A stretch of DNA of 64,000 nucleotides. Source: Massilia terrae. Its GTDB lineage: Bacteria > Pseudomonadota > Gammaproteobacteria > Burkholderiales > Burkholderiaceae_D. How positions within the stretch are numbered: the stretch's first letter is position 1; each line of letters opens with the position of its first letter. The position numbers were made by a program, and so were the translations under genes. The notes beneath the pieces were generated by a model. It was not told the DNA's origin. It did no database searches and saw only the letters and a program-made list of their open reading frames with translations. Of the stretch, positions 1-12,354 are shown piece by piece. Location: NCBI RefSeq assembly GCF_024753145.1, contig NZ_JANUGU010000001.1, forward strand, positions 682,001 through 746,000, in the 5' to 3' direction.

Positions 1-1
1 G

Positions 2-942
2 CAAGAGCTGCTGGACCGCCGTACGCAGCAGGAAAAGGCGCTGTCCGATGCGCGCCACGAGCTGGACCAGATCACCCAGAAGCTGCGTCACGCCGAGGAA
101 GCGCGCATGCAGTCCGAGCGCAGCCTGCAGCCGCAGCGCGACAAGATCACCGAGATGCAGCTCAAGGAGCAGGCCGCGCGCCTGAACCAGGAGCAGTTCG
201 CCGAAGCGCTCGGCGCCACCGGCGCCGACGAGGCCGAGCTGGCGCACAAGCTGACGCCGGACATGAAGGCCCAGTACCTGCAGGGCGAGGTCACGCGCCT
301 GACCAATGCCATCGCAGCGCTGGGCGCGGTCAACCTGGCCGCAGTCGAGGAACTGGCCCAGTCCGCCGAACGCAAGCGCTTCCTCGATTCGCAGAACGCC
401 GACCTGAATGAAGCCATCAACACGCTGGAAGACGCGATCGCGCGCATCGACAAGGAGACCCGCGACCTGCTGCAGGAAACCTTCGACCGCGTCAACCAGC
501 ACTTCTCGGAGCTGTTCCCGATCCTGTTCGGCGGCGGCCAGGCCAAGCTCGTGATGACGGGCGACGAGATCCTCGACGCCGGCGTGCAGGTGATGGCCCA
601 GCCGCCGGGCAAGAAGAACGCCACCATCCACCTGCTGTCCGGCGGCGAAAAGGCGCTGACCGCGACCGCGCTGGTGTTCTCGATGTTCCGCCTGAACCCG
701 GCGCCATTCTGCCTGCTCGACGAGGTCGACGCGCCGCTGGACGACGCCAACACCGAGCGCTTCTGCCGCATGGTCAAGCGCATGTCGGACCATACCCAAT
801 TCCTTTTCATCTCGCATAACAAGATCGCGATGGAGATGGCCAACCAACTGATTGGTGTGACGATGCAGGAGCAGGGCGTATCGCGCATCGTGGCGGTGGA
901 CATGGAGTCCGCCGCGAACTTCGCACAAGAGGCACAAGCAGC

Positions 943-946
<4 letters not shown>
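2..946 (+). CDS. smc: Chromosome segregation protein SMC, C-terminal part (gene enters from upstream)
   Basis: This is the 3' end of the SMC ATPase, which compacts and segregates the chromosome as a dimer with ScpA/ScpB. The 314 residues visible cover the end of the returning coiled coil (rich in Glu, Lys, Gln and Ala) and the C-terminal half of the ABC-type head. The ABC signature LSGGEKAL lies at about 635-658 and the Walker B/D-loop stretch FCLLDEVDAPLDD at about 706-745, followed by the switch histidine in LFISHNK. The frame is open to the window edge, so the start is upstream. The stop overlaps the ATG of zipA by 4 bases (ATGA), which suggests translational coupling. The smc-zipA-ligA order is typical of Burkholderiales. 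Confidence 0.97.
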
Positions 947-4438
<3,492 letters not shown>

Positions 4439-4443
4439 ATCGA

Positions 4444-5331
4444 ATGACGACAATTAAGAAGGCCGTATTCCCGGTCGCCGGCCTGGGCAGCCGCTTCCTG
4501 CCCGCGACCAAGGCACAGCCGAAGGAGATGCTGCCGATCGTCGACAAGCCGCTGATCCAGTACGCGGTCGAGGAGGCGGTCGCCGCCGGCATCACCGAGA
4601 TGATCTTCATCACCGGCCGCAACAAGCGCGCCATCGAGGACCATTTCGACAAGGCCTACGAACTCGAATCCGAACTCGAGGCGCACAACAAGCAGGCCTT
4701 GCTGGAACTGGTGCGCAACGTGATCCCGAAGAACATCACCTGCATCTACATCCGCCAGTCGGCGCCGCTGGGCCTCGGCCACGCGGTGCTGTGCGCGCGC
4801 CCGGTGGTCGGCAACGAGCCCTTCGCCGTGCTGCTGGCCGACGACTTCATGGACACCGAGCCGGGCACGGCGCCGGTGCTGGCCCAGATGACCGGGCTGT
4901 ACGAACGCGAAAAGTGCAGCGTGCTGGCGGTGCAGGACGTGCCGCGCGAGCATACGCGCCAGTACGGCATCGTCAGCGCTTCAGGCTACCAGCCGAACCT
5001 GGAACTGGTGCACGGCATCGTCGAGAAGCCGCAGCCGGACGTGGCGCCGTCGACGCTGGCGGTGGTCGGCCGCTACGTGCTGTCGGGCGCCATCTTCGAC
5101 CACCTGGAGAACCTCGGCACCGGCACCGGCGGCGAGATCCAGCTCACCGACGGCATCGCCGCGCTGATGGCGCACGAACGCGTGCTGGCCTACCGCTACG
5201 CCGGCCAGCGTTATGATTGCGGCTCCAAGCTCGGATACCTGAAGGCGACCACCGCTATGGGCCTGAAGCATCCGGAAACCGCCGAAGGCTTCCGCGCCTT
5301 CCTCGCCGAACTGCAGAACGGACAAGGCTGA
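4444..5331 (+). CDS. galU: UTP-glucose-1-phosphate uridylyltransferase GalU
   Basis: GalU makes UDP-glucose from UTP and glucose-1-phosphate, a precursor for surface polysaccharides. The 295-residue protein begins with the nucleotidyltransferase signature ([15 protein letters not shown]) and keeps [19 protein letters not shown], the metal-site LLADDF and the substrate-site GGEIQLTD. Length matches the bacterial GalU family. It starts 5 bases after the ligA stop and is followed 2 bases later by def, so smc-zipA-ligA-galU-def is read as one operon. Confidence 0.97.
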   Translation: MTTIKKAVFPVAGLGSRFLPATKAQPKEMLPIVDKPLIQYAVEEAVAAGITEMIFITGRNKRAIEDHFDKAYELESELEAHNKQALLELVRNVIPKNITCIYIRQSAPLGLGHAVLCARPVVGNEPFAVLLADDFMDTEPGTAPVLAQMTGLYEREKCSVLAVQDVPREHTRQYGIVSASGYQPNLELVHGIVEKPQPDVAPSTLAVVGRYVLSGAIFDHLENLGTGTGGEIQLTDGIAALMAHERVLAYRYAGQRYDCGSKLGYLKATTAMGLKHPETAEGFRAFLAELQNGQG

Positions 5332-5333
5332 CT

Positions 5334-5870
5334 ATGGCTGTGCGTGAAATCCTGAAGATGGGCGACCCGCGCCTCCTGCGCGTGGCCGAACCGGTGCTGG
5401 CGTTCGACACGCCCGAGCTGCAGGCGCTGATCGCCGATATGTTCGACACCATGCATGCCGCCAACGGCGCCGGCCTGGCCGCGCCGCAGATCGGCGTCAA
5501 CCTGCAGCTCGTGATCTTCGGCTTCAAGCACAACGCGCGCTACCCGGGCGCGCCGGCGGTGCCGGAAACGGTATTGATCAATCCGCGCCTGCAGCATTTG
5601 TCGGATGAGATGGAAGAGGGCTTCGAAGGCTGCCTGTCGGTGCCGGGCCTGCGCGGCAGCGTGCCGCGCTACACCCAGCTGCACTACGAAGGCTTCGACC
5701 AGCTGGGCCAGCCGATCAGCCGCGACGTGGACGGCTTCCATGCGCGCGTGGTCCAGCACGAGGTCGACCACCTGCTCGGCGTGCTGTACCCGATGCGGAT
5801 CAAGGACTTCTCGCGCTTCGGCTTTACCGAGGTGATGTTCCCGGACCTGGTCTCCGGAGGCGATGATTGA
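5334..5870 (+). CDS. def: Peptide deformylase
   Basis: This enzyme removes the formyl group from the N-terminal methionine of new proteins, using a divalent metal. The 178-residue protein has all three family motifs: [10 protein letters not shown] near residue 45, EGCLSVPG (cysteine metal ligand) and QHEVDHLLG (two histidine ligands and the catalytic Glu). The ATG at 5334 follows the galU stop by two bases. The def gene next to fmt is a separate arrangement in many proteobacteria; here def stands in the ligA-galU operon, so a second paralogue elsewhere in the genome is possible. Confidence 0.96.
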   Translation: MAVREILKMGDPRLLRVAEPVLAFDTPELQALIADMFDTMHAANGAGLAAPQIGVNLQLVIFGFKHNARYPGAPAVPETVLINPRLQHLSDEMEEGFEGCLSVPGLRGSVPRYTQLHYEGFDQLGQPISRDVDGFHARVVQHEVDHLLGVLYPMRIKDFSRFGFTEVMFPDLVSGGDD

Positions 5871-6352
5871 AGGCTGTGCTGGCTGCAGCGCTGCTGCTGC
5901 TTGCGCCGCTGGCGCAGGCTGATGACGGACTGTTCACCAAAATCGATACCTCGCCAAAGAGCGAACTATGGGTCGACAGCGGCTTCCTGACTGCGCACTT
6001 CAACCGCGACAAAGACCTCAACGGCGCCAATCGCGGTCTTGGCGCCGAATATCGCTTCAATGGCGCGCTGTCGGCCGCCGCCGGGCGCTTCTTCAACAGC
6101 GACCGCGAGTGGTGCGACTACGCCGGCGTAATCTGGCAGCCCTACGCCATTGGCCCGGTGCGCCTGGGCGCGGCGCTGGCCGCATTCAACGGCTACCCGC
6201 ACATGCGCGAGGGCGGCTGGTTCCCGGCCGCGATCCCGACCGCCACCGTCGAATACCAGCGCGTCGGCGTCAATATCGGCTTCGTCCCGAGCTACAAGGA
6301 CCGCCTTTACGGGGGCATTTCGGTCCAGCTGAAATTCAAGCTGTTCGACTGA
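5867..6352 (+). CDS. Conserved small outer-membrane beta-barrel-like protein, secreted
   Basis: The function is unknown. The 161-residue protein starts at TTG 5867, which overlaps the def stop; GGAGG 8 bases upstream and an immediate signal peptide (hydrophobic run of about residues 3-16, cleavage after AQA) support this start over the GTG three codons later. The mature part shows alternating polar and aromatic residues ending in repeated strands ([13 protein letters not shown], terminal aromatic), as expected of a small outer-membrane barrel. It carries motifs I associate with a conserved proteobacterial family ([30 protein letters not shown]). A PagP- or PagL-like lipid A enzyme is conceivable, but no catalytic residues could be assigned. 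Confidence 0.6.
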   Translation: MKAVLAAALLLLAPLAQADDGLFTKIDTSPKSELWVDSGFLTAHFNRDKDLNGANRGLGAEYRFNGALSAAAGRFFNSDREWCDYAGVIWQPYAIGPVRLGAALAAFNGYPHMREGGWFPAAIPTATVEYQRVGVNIGFVPSYKDRLYGGISVQLKFKLFD

Positions 6353-6360
6353 GGCCCGCC

Positions 6361-6387
6361 GGTCCGCGCTGCGGCGCACGCGGGACC
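6361..6387. terminator. Hairpin after the smc-to-outer-membrane-protein operon
   Basis: GGTCC-GCG at 6361-6368 pairs with CGCGGGACC at 6379-6387 with one bulged base. There is no strong T-run after it, so it is only a possible terminator separating the housekeeping operon from the KaiC operon. Confidence 0.3.
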
Positions 6388-6423
6388 GCGCACAATTGTT
6401 AATTTATTCCCATGCCGATGATG

Positions 6424-6444
6424 CAAACGATCTATAATCGTTTG
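6424..6444. promoter_or_regulatory. Perfect 7-bp palindrome overlapping a TATAAT box, upstream of the KaiC operon
   Basis: CAAACGA (6424-6430) and TCGTTTG (6438-6444) are exact reverse complements separated by 7 bases. The sequence TATAAT at 6433-6438 lies in the spacer and runs one base into the right arm. No good -35 hexamer sits 16-18 bases upstream. This is consistent with an operator over an activator-dependent promoter for the genes starting at 6493; that role is inference. Confidence 0.5.
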
Positions 6445-6492
6445 TTTATGCGGCGCCACCTACGCGCGGCGTCCCACTCATCTTTGCGGTGC

Positions 6493-6918
6493 ATGGAAAA
6501 AAACGACGCAAACAGACAGCAACTGCTCGTCGAGATGATGAGCGGTGTGCAGCGCACGGAAAACGGCAGGGAAGGCTTGCTCCAGCCGTGGCGGCGCGTG
6601 GCCGCCCATCTCAGCCCGCTCATTGGGGAGAGCGGATTTTGCGCCTTGCTCGGCAGGGCGCGCCGGCTGGTCGCGCCGCGATTCGGCTGGCTTTCGACAA
6701 GCAGCTCGGCCAAAACGATCGATGCCCTGATAGAAAACCTGGGTGACTGCTACGGCAGGCAAAGCGCGGACACGGCCCATGACGGGAATGCCGCCTTACT
6801 CGACACTTTCACCAGGTTGCTCGCCGGCTTGATAGGCGAGGCGCTGACGAATCGCCTGTTGCATGCGGCCGCCCGCGGCGACGGCGAACAGAAGAACGCA
6901 CCGGAGCACAAGGAATGA
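6493..6918 (+). CDS. Small protein of unknown function, first gene of the KaiC operon
   Basis: I do not recognise the family. From ATG 6493 the protein has 141 residues, mostly predicted helical, with no signal peptide or membrane segment. The centre is basic and aromatic (QPWRRVAAHL, ARRLVAPRFGW) and the C-terminal half helical (AALLDTFTRLLAGLIGEAL). An in-frame ATG at 6412 would add 27 residues but lies upstream of the TATAAT box, so the shorter form is preferred. Its stop overlaps the start of the KaiC-like gene by 4 bases, which implies co-translation and a linked role, perhaps as partner or regulator of that ATPase. Confidence 0.65.
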   Translation: MEKNDANRQQLLVEMMSGVQRTENGREGLLQPWRRVAAHLSPLIGESGFCALLGRARRLVAPRFGWLSTSSSAKTIDALIENLGDCYGRQSADTAHDGNAALLDTFTRLLAGLIGEALTNRLLHAAARGDGEQKNAPEHKE

Positions 6919-8384
6919 CCGACAAAGTAAGCTTGCGAAAACTGGGCACCGGCGTGCCAGGCCTGGACGTCCTGCTGGGCGGCGGCTTGACCGAGTTCTC
7001 GTTCAACCTGATCGCGGGCGCCCCGGGCTCCGGGAAGACCACGCTGGCGCACCAGATCATGTTCGCGCTGGCGCAGCCCGATTGCCGCGCGCTGTTCTTC
7101 ACCGTGCTGGGTGAGCCGCCGCTGAAGATGCTGCGCTACCAGCAGCAGTACGGTTTCTTTGACCTCGACAAGGTCGGCACGGACATCCGCTATGTGAACC
7201 TGGCCGAGGACCTGCGCGCCGGCGACTTCTCCGGACTGATGGAGCGGATCATGACCGAGGTCGAGTCGTTCTCGCCGTCGCTGGTGTTTGTCGATTCCTT
7301 CCGTTCGGTGGTCCAGACCGCAAAGAGCGGCATCGAGGGCGTGGCCGACCTGCAGGCCTTCGTGCAGGAACTCGGCACGCGCATGACGAGCTGGCAGGCG
7401 ACCACCTTCCTGATCGGCGAATACACGCAGGTCGACGCCGAGGCCAACCCGATCATGACGGTGGCCGATGGCATGATCGCGCTGAGCCAGAGCGAGGAAA
7501 TGAACTCGGTGGTGCGCAAGATCCGCGTGGTCAAGATGCGCGGCCAGGCCCATATGGCCGGATCGCACCCCTTCCGCATCACCGGCGACGGCCTGCGCGT
7601 CTATCCGCGCCTGCTGCCGGCGCTGGCCGACGACCGCCGCCCGGGCGGCACCATCGACCGCGACGCGCGCCGCATCGCGATGGGCGTGCCTGGACTGGAC
7701 AGCATGCTGGATGGTGGCCTGCCGCAGGGGCATACGCTGCTGGTGGTGGGCCCGACCGGGACCGGGAAGACCATCATGGCCACCCGCTTCCTGCAGGAGG
7801 GTGCGCGCAACGGCGAGAAGGGCATCGCGGTGACCTTCGAAAAAGGCGCGTCGCGCTTTCGCAATGCGGAGCTGGCCGAGCTGGTGCAGGCCGGGCATGT
7901 GCGCTCGATCGAAAGCCGCCTGCTGGACCTGACTGTCGAGGAACTGATCGACGACGTCATGACCGCGATCGACGAGACCGGGGCCACGCGGGTGGTGGTG
8001 GATTCGCTGTCGGAGTTCTCGCTATACCTGGCGCCGGAAGTGAAGGCGCAGTTCCGCCTGGCCGTGTTCCGCATGCTGTCGTCGCTGGCCAAGCGCGGCG
8101 TGACGGCGCTGGTCACGATCGGGCTGGAGGACCGCTACACCGAGCTGCGCTTCTCGATCGACGACATCTCCTTCCTCACCGATGCCGTCATCGCGCTGCG
8201 CTACGCCGAGATCGAAGGCAGGCTGTCCAAGGTGATGTCGGTGGTGAAGGTGCGCGGCAGCGCGCACAGCACCGAGCTGCGCGAATACCGCATCACGGAC
8301 GCGGGCATCGAGCTAGCGGGGAGCACGGAACGATACAACGGCCTGCTTTCGGGGCGAACACACAAGAGCGGCACAAACCAGTAG
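6915..8384 (+). CDS. KaiC-like double-domain RecA-family ATPase
   Basis: The 489-residue protein carries two KaiC/RecA-type domains. Domain 1 has Walker A GAPGSGKT at 35-42 and a Walker B Asp near 127; domain 2 has GPTGTGKT at 279-286 and Asp near 363. KaiC-family proteins outside cyanobacteria are linked to signalling and stress responses rather than a full clock. Where cyanobacterial KaiC has paired catalytic Glu, domain 1 reads G66-E67 and domain 2 reads E309-K310, so each keeps one. Around the KaiC autophosphorylation site the protein reads D-I-S419-F420, keeping a Ser but not the Thr. No kaiA or kaiB is nearby. It is followed 9 bases later by a histidine kinase, which suggests one signalling unit. 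Confidence 0.9.
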   Translation: MTDKVSLRKLGTGVPGLDVLLGGGLTEFSFNLIAGAPGSGKTTLAHQIMFALAQPDCRALFFTVLGEPPLKMLRYQQQYGFFDLDKVGTDIRYVNLAEDLRAGDFSGLMERIMTEVESFSPSLVFVDSFRSVVQTAKSGIEGVADLQAFVQELGTRMTSWQATTFLIGEYTQVDAEANPIMTVADGMIALSQSEEMNSVVRKIRVVKMRGQAHMAGSHPFRITGDGLRVYPRLLPALADDRRPGGTIDRDARRIAMGVPGLDSMLDGGLPQGHTLLVVGPTGTGKTIMATRFLQEGARNGEKGIAVTFEKGASRFRNAELAELVQAGHVRSIESRLLDLTVEELIDDVMTAIDETGATRVVVDSLSEFSLYLAPEVKAQFRLAVFRMLSSLAKRGVTALVTIGLEDRYTELRFSIDDISFLTDAVIALRYAEIEGRLSKVMSVVKVRGSAHSTELREYRITDAGIELAGSTERYNGLLSGRTHKSGTNQ

Positions 8385-8393
8385 AGATGATGC

Positions 8394-9761
8394 ATGGGAC
8401 ACGTCAAAGACAAAGATTCAAAGCTTTCACAACGGGTCCCTGCTGAACACGAGGCCATCGAGGCGCCACACCTGTTGCGCATCGCCGCGCTGGAGGAGGA
8501 GCTGGAAGGGCTGCGCCGCTTGGTGCGCGAACGGGCCGCGACGGACGCGACGGTCGCCCAGCTGCGCGAGGCGAACCAACACCTGGTGCTGGCCACGGTC
8601 AATGCCCAGACCGGTCGCGACGACGCGGTCGAGGCCCACCGGCGCCAGACCGAATTCCTCGCCATGCTGGCGCACGAGCTGCGCAACCCGCTCGCCCCGA
8701 TCGGCATGGCGGCCGCGCTGCTGGGACAATCGGCGGTGGTGGCATCGCAGCATCACAAGCTGTCGCAGGTGATCGGGCGCCAGGTCGAACACATGGCGCG
8801 CTTGCTGGACGACCTGCTGGATGCCGCGCGCATCAGCAATGGCAAGATCACGCTCGCGCTGCAGAACGTCGCGCTGGCCGACATCATCGAACAGGTGGTA
8901 GAGACCGTCGGTCCCGCCATACGCGAGCGCGGCCAGCACCTGGAGGTGGCGATGCCGGAGCAACCGGCCGTGATCCTCGGCGACCGCGTGCGGCTCGTGC
9001 AGGTCTTCACCAACCTGCTCGTGAATGCCTCGAAATACACCCGCGAGGGCGGCAGCATCCGCATCGCCGCCAGCTGCGCCGACGGCCACGCCGTGGCCAC
9101 GGTGGACGACGACGGCGATGGCATCACGCCGGAATTCCTGCCGCAGATCTTCGAGCTGTTTACCCAAGGCCCCCGTTCGCTGGCGCGCTCGGAGGGTGGC
9201 CTCGGTGTCGGCCTGAATGTGGTGCGCAATCTGGTCGGCATGCATGGTGGCCGGGTCACGGCCACCAGCGATGGGATGGACCGCGGCAGCCGCTTCACTG
9301 TGGTGCTGCCGCTATCGGACGACGCGCCGGCGGCCCTGCCGATTCGCATGCCCGCCGCGGCCGGGCGCGGCCTGCGCCTGCTGCTGGTGGAGGACAACGT
9401 GGACGCCTGCGACACCCTGCAGCGCTTCCTGGCGCTGGAAGGGCACGAGGTGCACGTGGCCTATGACGGCGAATCCGGATTGTCCGCGGCTTGCACCGGC
9501 GATTACGATGTGCTGATCTGCGATCTCGGCCTGCCCGTTATCGATGGCCTGCAACTGGTGGCGCGCCTGCGCGACGCGGTGGCGGGGCGGCGGCCGTACG
9601 CGGTCGCGCTGTCGGGCTATTGCCAGGATGACGACCGCAGCCGCGCGGTTGGCGCCGGCTTCGATGATTACTGCGTCAAGCCGGTCGACCCGGCCAGCCT
9701 GCTGGCGCTCCTGGCCTCGGAACCTTGCCAGAGCCGGCGTGCTGCGGCGCCGGAAGGCTGA
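8394..9761 (+). CDS. Hybrid sensor histidine kinase with C-terminal receiver domain
   Basis: This is a 455-residue soluble hybrid kinase. Residues about 28-85 form a coiled coil without a recognisable sensor domain or membrane segment. The H-box is at about 87-100 with phospho-acceptor His94 (MLAHELRNPL). The HATPase domain has the N-box around N207/N211, the G1 box DDDGDGI near 238 and the G2 box GLGVGL near 269. A receiver domain follows from about 327, with acidic pocket E333-D334, acceptor D377 and K429. Because it lacks its own input domain, its signal may come from the KaiC-like ATPase encoded just upstream; KaiC-SasA signalling in cyanobacteria is the precedent. No DNA-binding output is encoded here. 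Confidence 0.93.
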   Translation: MGHVKDKDSKLSQRVPAEHEAIEAPHLLRIAALEEELEGLRRLVRERAATDATVAQLREANQHLVLATVNAQTGRDDAVEAHRRQTEFLAMLAHELRNPLAPIGMAAALLGQSAVVASQHHKLSQVIGRQVEHMARLLDDLLDAARISNGKITLALQNVALADIIEQVVETVGPAIRERGQHLEVAMPEQPAVILGDRVRLVQVFTNLLVNASKYTREGGSIRIAASCADGHAVATVDDDGDGITPEFLPQIFELFTQGPRSLARSEGGLGVGLNVVRNLVGMHGGRVTATSDGMDRGSRFTVVLPLSDDAPAALPIRMPAAAGRGLRLLLVEDNVDACDTLQRFLALEGHEVHVAYDGESGLSAACTGDYDVLICDLGLPVIDGLQLVARLRDAVAGRRPYAVALSGYCQDDDRSRAVGAGFDDYCVKPVDPASLLALLASEPCQSRRAAAPEG

Positions 9762-9767
9762 TCCGCT

Positions 9768-10397
9768 TCACGGCAGGCCGTTGCGGCCATGCTTCAGGAA
9801 GGCCGGCCGTTCGGACAGTCGCTCGACATAGGCTTGCACGGCGGGCAGCGCGGGGTGGTCGAACGGCGTCATCAGCCAGCGGTTGGCCGACAGTCCCAGC
9901 ACGACATCGGCCAGCGTGAACTGGTCGCCGCATGCGAAGGCGCCGCTGCGCTCCAGATGGCGCTCCAGGATCGCCATGTGCCGGTTCCAGCCCGCGATGC
10001 TGGCGTCGATGGCTACCGCGTCGCGGTGCGCCGGGCTGTTTTTCACCAGTGCCATGAAAGCATAGCGCCAGGCGTTGTTCAGCTCCGTCGCCTGCCAGTC
10101 CATCCACTGTTCGACGATGGCGCGCCGCGCTGGATCGGCCGGCAACAGCGCTTCGCCATGGTAACGGTTGGCGAGATAGCGGCAGATCGCATTCGACTCC
10201 CACAGCACGACGTCGCCGTCGACCAGCACCGGCACCATCGCGTTCGGGTTCAGGGCCAGGAACTCCGGCGTGTCGGTCGATTTGAATCCCGATCCCCACT
10301 GTTCGTTGTCGACGGCGAGCCCGAGCTCGTCGCAGGTCCACAGCACTTTGCGCACATTGATCGAGGGCGCCTTGCCGAGCAAGCGAAGCATGGTCAT
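9768..10397 (-). CDS. Glutathione S-transferase family protein
   Basis: The 209-residue protein has an N-terminal thioredoxin-like domain with the glutathione-site VPVLVDGD and ESNAICRYLA motifs, and a C-terminal all-helical domain with the conserved N-capping FTLADVVLG. It probably conjugates or transfers glutathione; the substrate cannot be read from sequence. The ATG at 10397 is preceded by AGGAGA and overlaps the stop of the DUF885 gene by 4 bases, so the two are coupled. It converges with the kinase gene, with only 6 bases between the stops. Confidence 0.92.
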   Translation of the reverse strand: MTMLRLLGKAPSINVRKVLWTCDELGLAVDNEQWGSGFKSTDTPEFLALNPNAMVPVLVDGDVVLWESNAICRYLANRYHGEALLPADPARRAIVEQWMDWQATELNNAWRYAFMALVKNSPAHRDAVAIDASIAGWNRHMAILERHLERSGAFACGDQFTLADVVLGLSANRWLMTPFDHPALPAVQAYVERLSERPAFLKHGRNGLP

Positions 10398-12142
10398 TTC
10401 TCCTGATAGGGATTGGTTCCGCCGTCGGCGATGAACTGGTCGATGCGCGCCTCTAGCACGGGCAACGGAACGGAGCCCAGCTGCAGCACGGTGTCGTGGA
10501 AATTGCGGATGTCGAACTTGGGGCCGAGCGCGGCTTCCGCCTTGTGGCGCGCCTTGGTGATCGCCATCTCGCCCAGGTAGTAGGACAGGGCCTGGCCCGG
10601 CCACGAGATGTAGCGGTCCACTTCGGTCTCGATCTCATGGTCGGCCAGCGCGGTGTTCTCGTGCAGGTAGGCCTGCGCCTGCGCGCGGGTCCAGCCCTTG
10701 GCGTGGATGCCGGTGTCGACCACCAGCCGCGCCGCGCGCCAGGCCTGGTAGCTCAGCATCCCGAAGGTCTCGTAGGCGTTCTCGTAGATGCCCATCTCGC
10801 TGCCGAGACGCTCGGCGTACAGCGCCCAACCTTCGCCGAAGGCCGAGATGTAGCCGCGCCGGAATGGGGGCAGGCCTTTCTGCTCCATCGCCACCGGCAT
10901 CTGGAAGGCGTGGCCCGGCGCCGATTCGTGCAGGGTCAGCGCGGGAAGGCTGTACAGCGCGCGCGACGGCAGGTTATAGGTGTTGACGAGGTAGACGCCG
11001 GGGCCGCCGCGGCCGGCGGTGTAGTAGGGCGCCTGGTCATCCGGCACCGGGACGATGGCGAAGCGTCGGCGCGGGAGGTAGCCGAAATAGTCGCCGGCCT
11101 TGGCGTCGAACTTCTTGGCGACCCAGGCCGCGTGCATCAGCAGTTCCTGCGGGGTTTTGGCGTAGAACTGTGGATCGGTGCGAAGGAACTGCAGGAAGGC
11201 CGGCAGGTCACCTTTGAAACCGGATGCGCGGATCGTCTCCATCATCTCGGCGCGGATCTTCGCCATCTCGGACAGGCCGATCTCGTGGATCTGCTCGGCG
11301 CTGAGCGATGTGGTGGTGAACTCGACGATCTTCGACTGGTAGTAGGCTTTACCGTCGGGCAGGGCGTAGGCCGCCAGCGTGGTGCGCGCACGCGGCATGT
11401 AGTCCGTCCGCATGAAGGCCAGCATGCGCTTGTAGGTCGGCTGCACCTGGTCGCGGATGACGGCCACGGCTTCGGCGCGCAGCTGCTCCTGTTCGGCCGC
11501 CGGGATCGACGCCGGCATCTGCTTGAACGGCTTGTAGAAGATGGTGTCCTGCGGCGTGGCGGCATCGGCCACCGAGGCAAGCGGAGCGTCGCGGCCGGCC
11601 AGCGTCACCTTGGGCGGCGTGAACCCGCGCGCCAGTCCGGCACGCATATTCGCGGTCTGCTCGTCGAAGTAGCGCGGGAATTCGCCCAGCTGGTGCAGGT
11701 AGGAGCGGTACTCCTGCGCGTTCTTGTAGCCGCTGCGCGCCGAGTAGGCGAGGTTGGTGTAGAACGAGCTGTCGGCGTTGACCGGCATTTCGTATTCGTG
11801 AAAGCGCAGGGCTTCGGCCAGCGCGGCGATCTGGGCGCGGTAGACGGCGAAGTTGATGCGCTCCGGCGGCGGCAGGTCGGCAGGCGCGATGGCGTTGAGC
11901 TGTGCCAGCACGCCCTGCCAGTAGGCCAGCCGCGCGGCTTGCGAAGCGGCGTCTTCGTGCGGCAGTTCGCGGCTCGCGCCCGAGGAATCGTCGCGCGCGA
12001 GGTGCTTCTCCTGGCGCCACTTCCATTCGGCCGTGTAGATCGATTTGAAGCGCTGTTCGGCGCCGGAATCGGCATGCGCCGGCAGCGTTGCAAACACCAG
12101 CACCCCGGCCGCGCACAAGGCGGCGCCAAGCTTCTTGTTCAT
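10394..12142 (-). CDS. DUF885 family secreted metallopeptidase-like protein
   Basis: The 582-residue protein begins with a signal peptide (residues 1-24, ending AHA) and belongs to DUF885, a gluzincin-like family. The motif LHESAPGHAFQ near residue 410 matches the HExxxGH metal site typical of this family, and a downstream Glu-rich helix (FGEGWALYAERLG) supplies the usual third ligand. It is probably exported to the periplasm or surface and acts on peptides; the substrate is unknown. It forms a coupled pair with the GST gene. The intergenic region upstream contains an inverted pair of REP-like palindromes. Confidence 0.88.
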   Translation of the reverse strand: MNKKLGAALCAAGVLVFATLPAHADSGAEQRFKSIYTAEWKWRQEKHLARDDSSGASRELPHEDAASQAARLAYWQGVLAQLNAIAPADLPPPERINFAVYRAQIAALAEALRFHEYEMPVNADSSFYTNLAYSARSGYKNAQEYRSYLHQLGEFPRYFDEQTANMRAGLARGFTPPKVTLAGRDAPLASVADAATPQDTIFYKPFKQMPASIPAAEQEQLRAEAVAVIRDQVQPTYKRMLAFMRTDYMPRARTTLAAYALPDGKAYYQSKIVEFTTTSLSAEQIHEIGLSEMAKIRAEMMETIRASGFKGDLPAFLQFLRTDPQFYAKTPQELLMHAAWVAKKFDAKAGDYFGYLPRRRFAIVPVPDDQAPYYTAGRGGPGVYLVNTYNLPSRALYSLPALTLHESAPGHAFQMPVAMEQKGLPPFRRGYISAFGEGWALYAERLGSEMGIYENAYETFGMLSYQAWRAARLVVDTGIHAKGWTRAQAQAYLHENTALADHEIETEVDRYISWPGQALSYYLGEMAITKARHKAEAALGPKFDIRNFHDTVLQLGSVPLPVLEARIDQFIADGGTNPYQEK

Positions 12143-12240
12143 CGTCCCTTGTCCCTACGCCGTAAGCGGCGTTCTTATCGTTGATCGGACAATTGTTGCT
12201 CGTCGGGGGAAAAGAAGCAAGCGGCTATGGCTCAGATAGA

Positions 12241-12350
12241 ACGTCGTTCCCGCGCAGGCGGGAACCCCATTTCTCCAAGCGGAGTGGTAAAAGCAATCGT
12301 TATCGGTGTGCCGGCAAAATGGGGTTCCCGCTTTCGCGGGAACGACGTTC
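12241..12350. repeat. Inverted pair of REP-like palindromes, family A
   Basis: Two palindromes, at 12241-12271 and 12316-12350, face each other. Each is a hairpin of TTCCCGC with GCGGGAA flanked by ACGTCG on one side and CCCCAT on the other. They lie between the start of the DUF885 gene and the end of the M28 peptidase gene. The same element recurs near 44.3 and 46.0 kb. Confidence 0.85.
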
Positions 12351-12354
12351 GGGG

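Noticed and set aside
6397..6402. TTGTTA as -35 box for the KaiC operon
   Set aside because: It is 30 bases from the TATAAT, too far for a sigma-70 promoter.
6915..9761. Circadian clock (Kai system)
   Set aside because: No kaiA or kaiB is adjacent, and the paired catalytic Glu and the Thr phosphosite are not conserved, so only a KaiC-like signalling role is claimed.
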